From Bacteroidota bacterium (lineage in GTDB: Bacteria; Bacteroidota; UBA10030; UBA6906), in the NCBI GenBank assembly GCA_016844425.1, contig JAERML010000095.1, positions 1-12,916 on the forward strand: a DNA stretch of 12,916 nt. The letters are read 5' to 3'. A program made the translations under genes and the position numbers. Of the stretch, positions 1-7,356 are shown in pieces. Position 1 is the first letter of the stretch; every line of letters begins with the position of its first letter. Under the pieces are notes generated by a model. The model saw only the letters and a program-made list of their open reading frames with translations, searched no databases and was not told the DNA's origin.

Positions 1-1
1 T

Positions 2-403
2 TCGACCTCTACGCGTGACGACCGGTCGATGCGTCAGTATGATGTTGAGAATGTGACACTGTCGGTTGGACTTCTGACGTTGTATACCATTCCGTTGCAG
101 ACATCAGTAGACCTTGGCATCAACCTGAACACGCTTCCGTCTGCCACGGGGCCAGCGCAATTTGATCAGCTGAACTACACTTCTCTCTCCATGAGTGCGC
201 GGTATGCTCTGCTCGGTGGGGCCCTTTCATTCATGACTTCCGTAAGTCCGACATTCGGCGATTTCCGCAGAACGGGAGTTGACCTCGGCACGCAATGGTA
301 CCCTATCCCGTTGATGAGTGTGGAGCTGCAATTCAGCTATTACAACAACGACGGGTTGTCCACCGACAACATCTGGAGTCTCCGCTACCGGTACGATCTC
401 TGA
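2..403 (+). CDS. C-terminal part of a beta-barrel-like outer-membrane protein (partial)
   Basis: The frame is open from the left edge of the window to the TGA at 401-403, so the gene begins outside and the internal ATG at 29 is probably not its start. About 133 residues are visible. They read as short alternating polar/hydrophobic strands separated by turn-rich segments (SVDLGINLN, SLSMSARYALLGG, GVDLGTQWYP, SVELQFSYYNN, IWSLRYRYDL). This is the pattern of the last strands of an outer-membrane beta-barrel, and it ends on an aromatic-rich strand. No catalytic motif or named family is recognisable from this piece. The likely ATG of the next gene lies 16 nt after the stop, so the two are probably co-transcribed. 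A barrel beside a periplasm-sensing cyclase would make sense, but that link is inference. Confidence is good that it is coding and moderate that it is a barrel. Confidence 0.7.
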   Translation, partial: STSTRDDRSMRQYDVENVTLSVGLLTLYTIPLQTSVDLGINLNTLPSATGPAQFDQLNYTSLSMSARYALLGGALSFMTSVSPTFGDFRRTGVDLGTQWYPIPLMSVELQFSYYNNDGLSTDNIWSLRYRYDL

Positions 404-454
404 CCTTGACTCGAAGGGCATGGCACGCTTGAAACAGACAACGGCACATCGCAA

Positions 455-2623
455 GTGGGGCGCGAAACTCGGGCTTGCAGGCTTGCAGCAGCCGTGGCTC
501 TGCTGGTGGTGGTCGTCACCCAGGAAGACATCCTGAAACTCGGGATTATCCGGCGCCTCGAGCTTGCTTCCATCGATTACCGCTTTGAATCACGCGGGAC
601 CAACCCTGCTTTCAAAGACACCGGCACGGTCGTCATCGTAGAGATTTCAGAAGAATCCTTCAAGTCCCTCCCCGAGAAGTGGCCCTGGCCCCGATCGTAC
701 TACGCTCATCTCATTCGCAATCTCACGAGGGCAGGCGCAAAGGTGGTTGGCGTCGACATCATTCTGAGCGGGCACGATGTCTACTCCCCGGCAAACGACG
801 ACGACCTACGGGCGGCCATCCGTGAAACCGGCATCGTGGTTCTCGCGGGCAAAGCCCCTGAGATGAATGAGATGCATCGCAAGGTTATTGCCAACGAAGA
901 CTACGGGAATATCTTCTTTCATGTCGACAGCTGCATCGGAGCAACAAATATCTACAACGACGCTGACGGTGTGTATCGCCGGTATTGCCCGTTGTGGGGA
1001 ACCAACACCGACCTCCTGATTCCTGCTTTCGGGTTTGCCGTCCTCAATAAGTACTTCGACTACCAGGCGCTGAACATAGTGGAGAATTTCTCCGATGAGT
1101 TCATCTTCGGCGGTACTTCCATTCCCAAGTACGACAGCGAAAATATCCTCATCAATTTCTTCGGCCCGAGCGGAACGTTCCGCCGCATCCGGTTTGCCGA
1201 TGTGATAGATGACGAATCGTTCACGACGAGCGAAGAGGACTCCTCTCGGGGAGAAACAAACACGTTCAGCGATCCGGAGTATGGTTATCTTTACGATGTC
1301 AAGGACAAGATTGTCCTTGTTGGGTCCACGGTGCCGGAAGACCATGATCTGTTTCCAATCTCATTCGCCCGGGGGCAGAAGACGGGAGACAACCTGATGT
1401 ATGGTGTAGAGATTCACGCCAACGTCATCGAAAGCGTCATCCGGCAGGAGTTCATCCGGAAACAATCCGCCGCCACGGAGATCCTGCTGATCTTTCTCCT
1501 CACCATCGTCACCTTCTTGGTTACCTCCGGATTGAAGTCTTCCAAGACCAGACACCACTTTTTGGTCGAGCTGAACGGGTTCCTCTTTGCCATGTCAGAG
1601 ATCTTCCTCGTCGGGTTTGTCGCCTTGCTGATGTTCAACAAAGATAACTACCTCGTCACTGTCATCAGTCCTATGCTGGCTGTGCTGGCGGGATATGTGT
1701 CGAGCACTGTGTATCATTTTGTCGTGGAGCGAAAGCAACGGATGCTGATCAAGACAATGTTCAGCACGTACGTGAACCCGTCGGTGGTGGATGAACTCAT
1801 TATGAATCCAGAGAAGCTTACGCTCGGCGGTCAGCGCAAAGAACTGAGCGTGATGTTCACCGACATCGATGGCTTCACAACCATTTCCGAACAGATGGAC
1901 TCACAAGCGCTTGTGAGTCTTCTCAATGAATACCTGAGTGAAATGACGGAGATTGTTTTCAGGAATGACGGGACCCTTGACAAATTTGAGGGTGACGCTA
2001 TTGTTGCCTTCTGGGGGGCTCCCATTGCACAAGAAGATCATCCCATGAGAGCGTGCCGATGTGCTCTCGAAATGCAGGACGCCCTTGTTGAAATTAGGAA
2101 GAAGTGGAAGGAACAGGGCAAGCCATTGCTGAATGTTCGCATCGGTGTAAACACAGGCGAAATGGTGGTGGGGAATATGGGGGGAATGGGAAAGTTCGAC
2201 TATACGGTCATCGGCGACAGTGTAAACCTCGCGTCACGACTCGAAGGAGCAAACAAGCTCTATCGTACCGGCATCATGGTGAGTCAGCGCACGTTTGACC
2301 TGGTGAGACATGCCATCATCGGGCGAGAATTGGATCTTATCATGGTGAAGGGACGATCCGAGCCGCTGAAGACATACGAATTACTCATGTTGTCCAATGG
2401 AAAGGTGCCTGCAGACCTTCATCGTTTCCTTGAAGCCTATGCAACAGGACTCCAATCCTACAGGGAGCGAAAGTGGGGCGATGCTCGGAAGAAGTTTGAA
2501 GAGGCGTTGTTGTATCGACCCGGCGATTATCCAAGCCAGATGTACGTTGAGCGGGCAACAGATTACGCAATTCATCCGCCGCCAGAGGATTGGAACGGCG
2601 TCCTCGTCATGACAACCAAGTAG
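455..2623 (+). CDS. CHASE2-domain class III adenylate cyclase (N-terminus disturbed by an 8-bp duplication)
   Basis: Membrane-bound cyclase that should make cAMP from ATP in response to an extracytoplasmic signal. In the frame starting at GTG 455, residues about 25-335 form a periplasmic CHASE2 domain. Three membrane helices follow (about 340-360, 374-396, 400-424), then a cytoplasmic class III catalytic domain. Metal-binding aspartates are D470 (FTDIDGF) and D514 (DKFEGDA). K510 is the adenine-selecting lysine position, and N591 and R595 (VNLASR) are the transition-state residues, so it should be active and specific for ATP. The end (PADLHRFLEAY onward) is the TPR-like tail common in this family. 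GTG 455 has no ribosome-binding site and leaves a short, poor membrane anchor. ATG 420 lies in another frame and gives a better N-terminus if one copy of GGCTTGCA (472-487) is removed, for a protein of 731 residues. I suspect that is the original gene. The activity call rests on motifs only. Confidence 0.93.
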   Translation: MGRETRACRLAAAVALLVVVVTQEDILKLGIIRRLELASIDYRFESRGTNPAFKDTGTVVIVEISEESFKSLPEKWPWPRSYYAHLIRNLTRAGAKVVGVDIILSGHDVYSPANDDDLRAAIRETGIVVLAGKAPEMNEMHRKVIANEDYGNIFFHVDSCIGATNIYNDADGVYRRYCPLWGTNTDLLIPAFGFAVLNKYFDYQALNIVENFSDEFIFGGTSIPKYDSENILINFFGPSGTFRRIRFADVIDDESFTTSEEDSSRGETNTFSDPEYGYLYDVKDKIVLVGSTVPEDHDLFPISFARGQKTGDNLMYGVEIHANVIESVIRQEFIRKQSAATEILLIFLLTIVTFLVTSGLKSSKTRHHFLVELNGFLFAMSEIFLVGFVALLMFNKDNYLVTVISPMLAVLAGYVSSTVYHFVVERKQRMLIKTMFSTYVNPSVVDELIMNPEKLTLGGQRKELSVMFTDIDGFTTISEQMDSQALVSLLNEYLSEMTEIVFRNDGTLDKFEGDAIVAFWGAPIAQEDHPMRACRCALEMQDALVEIRKKWKEQGKPLLNVRIGVNTGEMVVGNMGGMGKFDYTVIGDSVNLASRLEGANKLYRTGIMVSQRTFDLVRHAIIGRELDLIMVKGRSEPLKTYELLMLSNGKVPADLHRFLEAYATGLQSYRERKWGDARKKFEEALLYRPGDYPSQMYVERATDYAIHPPPEDWNGVLVMTTK
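472..487. repeat. 8-bp tandem duplication GGCTTGCA x2 in the 5' end of the cyclase gene
   Basis: GGCTTGCA occurs at 472-479 and again directly at 480-487, and the base after it (G 488) continues the period. Eight bases are not a multiple of three, so the duplication changes frame. Upstream, the frame from ATG 420 encodes a basic N-terminus (MARLKQTTAHRKWGAKLGLA). Downstream, the cyclase frame continues AAVALLVVVVTQ. Removing one copy joins the two exactly. It may be a real slippage mutation or an assembly error. Confidence 0.9.
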
Positions 2624-2624
2624 C

Positions 2625-3173
2625 CTACCACCGGAGTCCCCTTAGAAACTCGTCCTGTGCGGTAAACACTCCGGCCGGAGATCCTTTCTCCGAAGCCAAC
2701 GCTCGCACCTCGTAAACCTTCGTACCTGTGTCGATCAGTGCAACCCTGATAGCGTCGTTTTCCGGTGCAACCAGTGCTTCGTACGCACAGTATTCCTTTC
2801 CCTCCACCCTGATCATTTCCGGACGGCGCGTAATGACTACTTGGGCGTTCAGTCCCATTGTCAGCTCAGCCAACCTCAACACGCCGTCGCGGTGTAGGAT
2901 GCGTCGTGCTTCGTCATCCATGTTCACAATGCGTACTGAGATAGTAGCAGCATAGTCGTTACGTACGAGCCAGATCGTCTCATCGGGGGTGTTGGCGTCA
3001 TTGGATGCATTGAACCAACCAGGGGGAAGGGAAAACTGGAGAATGCCGTCACGGGCAACGATGTATTCTCGTCGGACCACATCGGTCGTGGTGGGTCTGA
3101 AGGCACATGATGCCAGAAACAGGGAAAGACAGAGAAGTGAGGAGCTGGAAACCGCGAGCCAACGGCGAGACAT
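2625..3173 (-). CDS. Predicted lipoprotein of unknown function, coupled to the PorV-like gene
   Basis: A protein of 182 residues with a type II (lipoprotein) signal. The N-terminus has basic R3-R4, a Ser/Leu-rich hydrophobic stretch and a lipobox L20-A21-S22-C23, so the mature protein should begin at C23 with a lipid anchor and lie in the periplasm or on the outer membrane. The mature part has a segment 'LQFSLPPGWFNAS' and beta-rich sequence resembling small proteins that begin with a 'f.lPpgW' motif, but I cannot assign a family or activity. Its ATG overlaps the stop of the PorV-like gene by one base (TGATG), a sign of translational coupling, so the two products are probably needed together. 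The stop faces the cyclase stop with one base between, leaving no room for a separate terminator. The lipoprotein call is firm; the function is unknown. Confidence 0.85.
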   Translation of the reverse strand: MSRRWLAVSSSSLLCLSLFLASCAFRPTTTDVVRREYIVARDGILQFSLPPGWFNASNDANTPDETIWLVRNDYAATISVRIVNMDDEARRILHRDGVLRLAELTMGLNAQVVITRRPEMIRVEGKEYCAYEALVAPENDAIRVALIDTGTKVYEVRALASEKGSPAGVFTAQDEFLRGLRW

Positions 3174-4198
3174 CAGAACTCGCCAACCCGCTTGAACTGT
3201 TCGGCCTCCAAAGTGAACATCAACGAAATACGATGGGTGTTTCCTAGCTGGTTAGTTCCGTCAAACTTGGCAAACGAATAATCGATATTGAGTTTGGGAA
3301 GTTGCACACCGGCGCCCATGGTGAGTTGCTTCACATCGCTATACCCTACCCGAAGGGCAATCAGGTTCTTGAATTGAAACTCCATCCCCGAGTGAAGATC
3401 GAAGCTGACTGGACCAAGATGCGCAGTCGATGCATACCGTCTGTTCTCGAATCGGATGTCAAAGTCAATTGCCGGAGCAAATCGTCCACCAAACGCTTCA
3501 ATGAAATACGCTGAGCCGAGCTTCATTGTGGGGGAAATCAGCTCGTTGGTGCCGGTATTCCACGCAAGGAATGTTGTGGTTACATCCTGGAAGTTCGCGC
3601 CGAGGACCATGTTATCGAACGGCGTGTACCAGAGACCGATATCCAATCCAACACCCGTAGCGGAGTTGTCCCCCAACTCGCGGCGGATCAGCTTGATATT
3701 GGCGCCGTAAGAGAATTCATCCGACTCTTTCCGTGAGTAGGTGAAGTAGAATGCCCAGTCCGCGGCATTGAAGTAGGTGACAAGATTCGGGTCGATGCGC
3801 CTGAACAGGTTCGGGTCCGTGGTAGGGTTGCCGTTGTCATCGACACCGGCAAACCGTGTATCGGGGATATCATCCACGCCGAGGCGGATGACGCTGAGTC
3901 CGAGACTGGTGTTTGCTCCCCAAGGAACAGCCACGGCCCCGTAGTCGTAGTTCACGAGGTTGCCGAACTGCTCGTCGTGCATAAGCGTGACTTGTGGATA
4001 GTTGATCCGGCTGAGCCCGGCAGGGTTCCAGTAACCGGCCGTGACATCGTTGGCAAGGGCAACGAACGCACCTCCCATGGCCAGCGCCCGCCCTCCGACA
4101 CCAAGAGAGATGAACTCACCGGCATACTTTGCAATACCTGTTGCACCCATCGCCGATGCAGAGATCAACATCATCACCACCACCCATCGCGTTTTCAT
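3173..4198 (-). CDS. PorV/PorQ-family outer-membrane beta-barrel protein
   Basis: 341 residues. A Sec signal peptide (about 1-19, ending SASAMGA) precedes the family's most conserved region: G35-G36-R-A-L-A-M-G-G-A (35-44), then ANDVTAGYWNPAGL ending at 62. The rest is FadL-like barrel sequence with many aromatic strand ends. Family knowledge: PorV is the outer-membrane shuttle/scaffold of the type IX secretion system, and PorQ-type paralogues occur in several copies in Ignavibacteria and relatives, often without a proven secretion role. No other secretion-system gene is visible here, so I leave the gene symbol blank. The ATG is supported by AAGGGG (4210-4205) six bases upstream. The downstream lipoprotein gene overlaps by one base. 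The 186-bp leader region holds a possible promoter and two hairpins. Family confidence is high; the exact role is open. Confidence 0.9.
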   Translation of the reverse strand: MKTRWVVVMMLISASAMGATGIAKYAGEFISLGVGGRALAMGGAFVALANDVTAGYWNPAGLSRINYPQVTLMHDEQFGNLVNYDYGAVAVPWGANTSLGLSVIRLGVDDIPDTRFAGVDDNGNPTTDPNLFRRIDPNLVTYFNAADWAFYFTYSRKESDEFSYGANIKLIRRELGDNSATGVGLDIGLWYTPFDNMVLGANFQDVTTTFLAWNTGTNELISPTMKLGSAYFIEAFGGRFAPAIDFDIRFENRRYASTAHLGPVSFDLHSGMEFQFKNLIALRVGYSDVKQLTMGAGVQLPKLNIDYSFAKFDGTNQLGNTHRISLMFTLEAEQFKRVGEF

Positions 4199-4204
4199 TC
4201 TTCA

Positions 4205-4210
4205 CCCCTT
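4205..4210 (-). promoter_or_regulatory. Shine-Dalgarno sequence of the PorV-like gene
   Basis: AAGGGG on the - strand, six bases before the ATG at 4198. It fixes the start of the PorV-like gene. Confidence 0.7.
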
Positions 4211-4214
4211 GACG

Positions 4215-4241
4215 AAAAAGCCGGACGGTAAAGCTGTCCGG
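4215..4241 (-). terminator. Terminator-like hairpin in the leader of the PorV-like gene (possible attenuator)
   Basis: On the - strand the arms CCGGAC (4241-4236) and GTCCGG (4226-4221) can pair around a 9-base loop. They are followed by C and then five T's (4219-4215). A short GC-rich stem plus a T tract is the form of an intrinsic terminator. It lies upstream of the Shine-Dalgarno sequence, between the putative promoter and the gene, so it would act as an attenuator or stop readthrough from dnaX. The stem has only six pairs, so strength is uncertain. Confidence 0.4.
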
Positions 4242-4320
4242 ACGGATTGAACCATGACCGACCTATGAGTACAGCTCGTGAGCAAACTTCCTGGTTCCCT
4301 CCTTAACAATTCCACAACCC

Positions 4321-4349
4321 AAAATCGGAAAAACAGGAGCAAAAGTCAA
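4321..4349 (-). promoter_or_regulatory. Possible sigma70-type promoter for the PorV-like gene
   Basis: On the - strand, TTGACT (4349-4344) is followed after 17 bases by GATTTT (4326-4321). The -35 is good and the -10 is poor. It lies just downstream of the hairpin after dnaX and about 120 bases before the PorV-like ATG. The rest of the 186-bp gap shows nothing else that I can name. Confidence 0.3.
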
Positions 4350-4354
4350 GGAAC

Positions 4355-4383
4355 GACCGGCCTGTTGTGAGGCCTCCCCGGTC
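4355..4383 (-). terminator. Hairpin after dnaX, possible terminator
   Basis: Immediately after the dnaX stop the - strand can fold with outer arms GACC (4383-4380) and GGTC (4358-4355) and inner arms GGCCT (4374-4370) and AGGCC (4363-4359). There is a six-base loop and a five-base bulge on the 5' side. The following sequence is moderately T-rich rather than a clean T run, so termination may be partial. Confidence 0.4.
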
Positions 4384-4384
4384 C

Positions 4385-6094
4385 TCACATTGGCTCCGCC
4401 CCCAATTCACTCATGAGGGCCTTGATAACGGGGTGTTCATCCTGATCAACAACGGGCGGAGAGGACTGATTCCTTTCGCCTGAATGGGACGGTGACACGT
4501 GGCGAAGATTCACCTCTACTTCAAGCCGGACCTTGGAATGAAAGATTTTCTGGAACACCTCCGCCAGCAGTTCCTTGTTCCGTTTGATCGAGGAAGCCTG
4601 GAAGTCGTTTCCACAACTTATTTTTAAAACGGATCCCTGCACGTCGATCACATCCGAAGAATCCATCACCGAGCCGAGCGAGATGCGCTGCCGCCGGACT
4701 TCCGCGACGAATTCTATCCACCTGGAGCGGACTTCTTCCTTCGAAAGAGGTATAACCGGTTGGTTTTTTCCCTCGATGGTATCGCTCGCGCCGGTGCTGT
4801 GCCCGTTTGGACCCGTAGGACGGTTGAAGGCAAGCGTGGAACGAGGTGCAGATGATCTGGATTGCAATGTCCCCGCCTGAGGTTGCGTTGATTCTACAAC
4901 ATGGGTCGGGAGAGTTGCCGTTGGTTCTTTTATACGCGAGGGGACTTTAAGGAGTTTTTTTTTCAACTCCTCAATCTGCTGCACCATGTTCCCCACTTCA
5001 GCCGCTGAGTGCATCGTGATCATTTGGACCATGTCTGCCTCCAGCTTGAATCGGGGTTGCGCACTCCACCGAAGTGCCGACTCCGTCCCGCTTACAAGAC
5101 GCTGCAGACGAAGAAGGTCTGCCAGCGCGAATGACTTCGCTTCCTCGGCATAGCGCTGGCGGTACACATCGGACGATTCGATAAGCGCCGTGCTTTCCGT
5201 CGTTTTGGCAACCAGGATGTTACGAAGGTGCTCCGTCAGGCCACCCAGGAATTCCTTGATGTCGTGCCCGTGCGCCATGATCTCCTCAACAAGCGCAAGC
5301 CCCCCTTTGGCATCCTTCGCCTTGATGAGATCGGTCACCCGGAAGTATACATCTTGCCCGACAATGTTCAGCGCCTCGAGAATTGCCTCATGCGTTATCG
5401 TCTTACCTACAAGTGAAACAACCTGGTCGAAAATACTCTGGGCATCGCGTAGTGAGCCATCCCCCTTCTTTGCGATGAGAAGGAATGCTTCGTCATCAAT
5501 GCTCAACCCCTCCTCACTCGCTATTCCTTTCAGATTGCCGATAATCTCATCGATTGCGATCCGGTGGAAGTCAAACCGTTGACAGCGCGAAAGAATGGTG
5601 GCGGGGAGTTTATGGATCTCGGTTGTCGCAAAGATGAAGAGGATATGCACCGGAGGTTCTTCAAGCGTCTTCAGCAGTGCGTTGAAAGCCTCCTTTGTCA
5701 ACATGTGAACTTCATCGATGATGTAGACTTTGTACGATCCCTTGGCGGGAGTATACCGGACGGACTCCCGCAGATTGCGGATCTCGTCCACTCCACGGTT
5801 CGATGCACCGTCGATCTCAAGCACATCGAAGCTTCGCCCTTCTGTAATCTCCTTGCAGATGTCGCATGTGTTGTCAGGATTGCTCTCCACCGGGTGCAAA
5901 CAATTGACGGCCTTGGCAAGAAGTCGTGCCGTCGATGTTTTGCCGACACCACGCGGGCCGGCAAAGAGATATGCATGGGCAAGCCTCTTCGTGGCAATCG
6001 CATTGCGTAGCGTGATCGTAACGTGATCCTGTCCGACCACATCTTCAAATTTCATTGGCCGCCATTTTCTGGCGGTGACTATATATTCACTCAT
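4385..6094 (-). CDS. dnaX: DNA polymerase III subunit tau (and probably gamma)
   Basis: AAA+ clamp-loader subunit that loads the sliding clamp and couples polymerases at the fork. 569 residues. Walker A is G46-PRGVGK-T53, Walker B is DEVH at 127-130, the 'LLKTLEEPP' signature is at 140-148 and the SRC motif at 169-171. The zinc site has Cys at 65, 77 and 80; the position aligning with the second E. coli cysteine is D74. A conserved tau C-terminal domain (from about 'IPLSKEEV') follows a proline/serine-rich linker. At codons 378-380 there is an A9 run, where a -1 shift gives a 382-residue gamma-like protein. The ATG at 6094 overlaps the stop of the peptidase gene by 4 nt (ATGA), so translation is probably coupled and transcription probably comes from the lon promoter. 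The identity is certain; gamma production is inference. Confidence 0.97.
   Translation of the reverse strand: MSEYIVTARKWRPMKFEDVVGQDHVTITLRNAIATKRLAHAYLFAGPRGVGKTSTARLLAKAVNCLHPVESNPDNTCDICKEITEGRSFDVLEIDGASNRGVDEIRNLRESVRYTPAKGSYKVYIIDEVHMLTKEAFNALLKTLEEPPVHILFIFATTEIHKLPATILSRCQRFDFHRIAIDEIIGNLKGIASEEGLSIDDEAFLLIAKKGDGSLRDAQSIFDQVVSLVGKTITHEAILEALNIVGQDVYFRVTDLIKAKDAKGGLALVEEIMAHGHDIKEFLGGLTEHLRNILVAKTTESTALIESSDVYRQRYAEEAKSFALADLLRLQRLVSGTESALRWSAQPRFKLEADMVQMITMHSAAEVGNMVQQIEELKKKLLKVPSRIKEPTATLPTHVVESTQPQAGTLQSRSSAPRSTLAFNRPTGPNGHSTGASDTIEGKNQPVIPLSKEEVRSRWIEFVAEVRRQRISLGSVMDSSDVIDVQGSVLKISCGNDFQASSIKRNKELLAEVFQKIFHSKVRLEVEVNLRHVSPSHSGERNQSSPPVVDQDEHPVIKALMSELGAEPM
4947..4972 (-). promoter_or_regulatory. 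dnaX: Candidate programmed frameshift/slippage site in dnaX
   Basis: On the coding strand, GAGGAG (4972-4967, Shine-Dalgarno-like) is followed by TTG and nine A's (4963-4955) read as three Lys codons (378-380). The -1 frame continues ACT CCT TAA, with the stop at 4949-4947. The +1 frame stops at 4932-4930. GGAGTT (4970-4965) and AACTCC (4956-4951) can also pair across the A run. The zero frame continues into the conserved tau C-terminus, so the run is not a simple sequence error. The layout matches known dnaX recoding or slippage sites (E. coli, Thermus thermophilus). Confidence 0.7.
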
Positions 6095-7356
6095 CGTTTT
6101 ATTGAAAGAAGATGGCGATCGAAGAACTCATCAATCCTGCGGTACTCGTCGTACCATGACTCCGGCTCGGTAAAGGAATGCGCTTCTGTGGGATACATCA
6201 TCATCTCAAACGTCTTCCCGCTCTTCTGAAGCTTCTTGACCAACTCAACGGCATCCTGAAAGAAGACATTGTCATCCACCATGCCGTGCAGGATCAACAG
6301 CGGCTTGGTCAGACTATCAGCAAACGTTATGGGAGAACTTTTCTTGTACGCTTCGGGGTTCTGTTCAGGCGTACCAAGCCGGGCGATGGTATACCACGGA
6401 TTGTGGTGATAGTAGTTTTCCCAATCGGTAACAGCGCGGAGAACCGCGGCACAGGCATACGTGTCTGGCGATTTGAGCAGCGCCATCAACGGAAGAAAAC
6501 CACCGTAACTCCCACCGTACATACCGATCCGCGTGCTGTCAATATATCCCAATCGTTTCAGATATTCAACCCCATCGAGTTCATCCTGCAGGTCTAGTCC
6601 GCCGAGATGCATATAGACATCAGTACGGAACTTCCGTCCATATCCCGCGCTCCCTCGATAGTCAATCTCAAACACCACATATCCTTTGTTCACCAGATAG
6701 GTGTGGAACATGTATTCCCTGTAGTAGTAACTCCATCCGCGGTGCACGTTCTGCAAGTACCCGGCGCCATGTACAAATACCACGCAAGGATACTGCCTCC
6801 CCGGAACTGGGGCCTTTGGTTTGTAGAGCAGCGCAGGAATCGTTTCGCCATCACGGGCCGCGAAACGAATGATCTCCGGAATCACCCATTCGACCGATAG
6901 AAACTCCTTGGGAATGCTGTACGTGATTCTCCGATCCGTCTTCCCTTCGATGACGTAGAGTTCTGCCGGCATTCCCAGATCGGAATAGGAACAAACGACC
7001 GTCTTTCCATTCTTGGACATCACAGGCGACTCGTATGTGCCTGCCCGCTCGGTGATTCGCTCGAGCTCACCACTTGAGACATTCAACCGATAGAGCTGCC
7101 ACTGGGTATGGTCATCCTTGTTGGCAGTGATATATATCGAGCGTCCATCCGGATGGATGGCAAACCACTGGATCTCCCATTTTCCCCCGGTCACCCGACG
7201 CAGATCGGTGCTATCATTCGTTAGTACATAAAGATGGTTCCATCCGTCGGATTCTGACGTAAAGAGGAGGAATTCTCTCGTTGGAAAACCGGTCAAAGAG
7301 AATCCGTTTCCCGTCCGGTGAGAATGATGCGTCCCCGAGAACGAACCGCTCGACAT
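6091..7356 (-). CDS. S9-family (prolyl oligopeptidase/DPP-like) peptidase, C-terminal fragment with catalytic domain
   Basis: This frame holds the last propeller strands and the whole alpha/beta-hydrolase domain of an S9 serine peptidase. Real homologous sequence begins near 'REFLLFTSESDGWNHLYVL' (about 7290). The first residues from the ATG at 7356 are an out-of-frame reading of the upstream fragment, so that ATG is unlikely to be a true start. Catalytic residues are all present (fragment numbering): Ser283 in GGSYGG, the Asp pair 361-362 in HGMVDDN, and His393 in TEAHSF. Such enzymes remove N-terminal dipeptides or cut short peptides, usually in the periplasm. The fragment overlaps dnaX by 4 nt at its stop. 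Without the N-terminal half it has no signal peptide. I read it as the second half of a broken gene, unless the break is a sequence error. Confidence 0.85.
   Translation of the reverse strand: MSSGSFSGTHHSHRTGNGFSLTGFPTREFLLFTSESDGWNHLYVLTNDSTDLRRVTGGKWEIQWFAIHPDGRSIYITANKDDHTQWQLYRLNVSSGELERITERAGTYESPVMSKNGKTVVCSYSDLGMPAELYVIEGKTDRRITYSIPKEFLSVEWVIPEIIRFAARDGETIPALLYKPKAPVPGRQYPCVVFVHGAGYLQNVHRGWSYYYREYMFHTYLVNKGYVVFEIDYRGSAGYGRKFRTDVYMHLGGLDLQDELDGVEYLKRLGYIDSTRIGMYGGSYGGFLPLMALLKSPDTYACAAVLRAVTDWENYYHHNPWYTIARLGTPEQNPEAYKKSSPITFADSLTKPLLILHGMVDDNVFFQDAVELVKKLQKSGKTFEMMMYPTEAHSFTEPESWYDEYRRIDEFFDRHLLSIKR

Noticed and set aside
806..1345. - strand open frame (179 codons) opposite the cyclase CHASE2 region
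   Set aside because: The + strand CHASE2 domain explains the sequence; the reverse frame has no family features.
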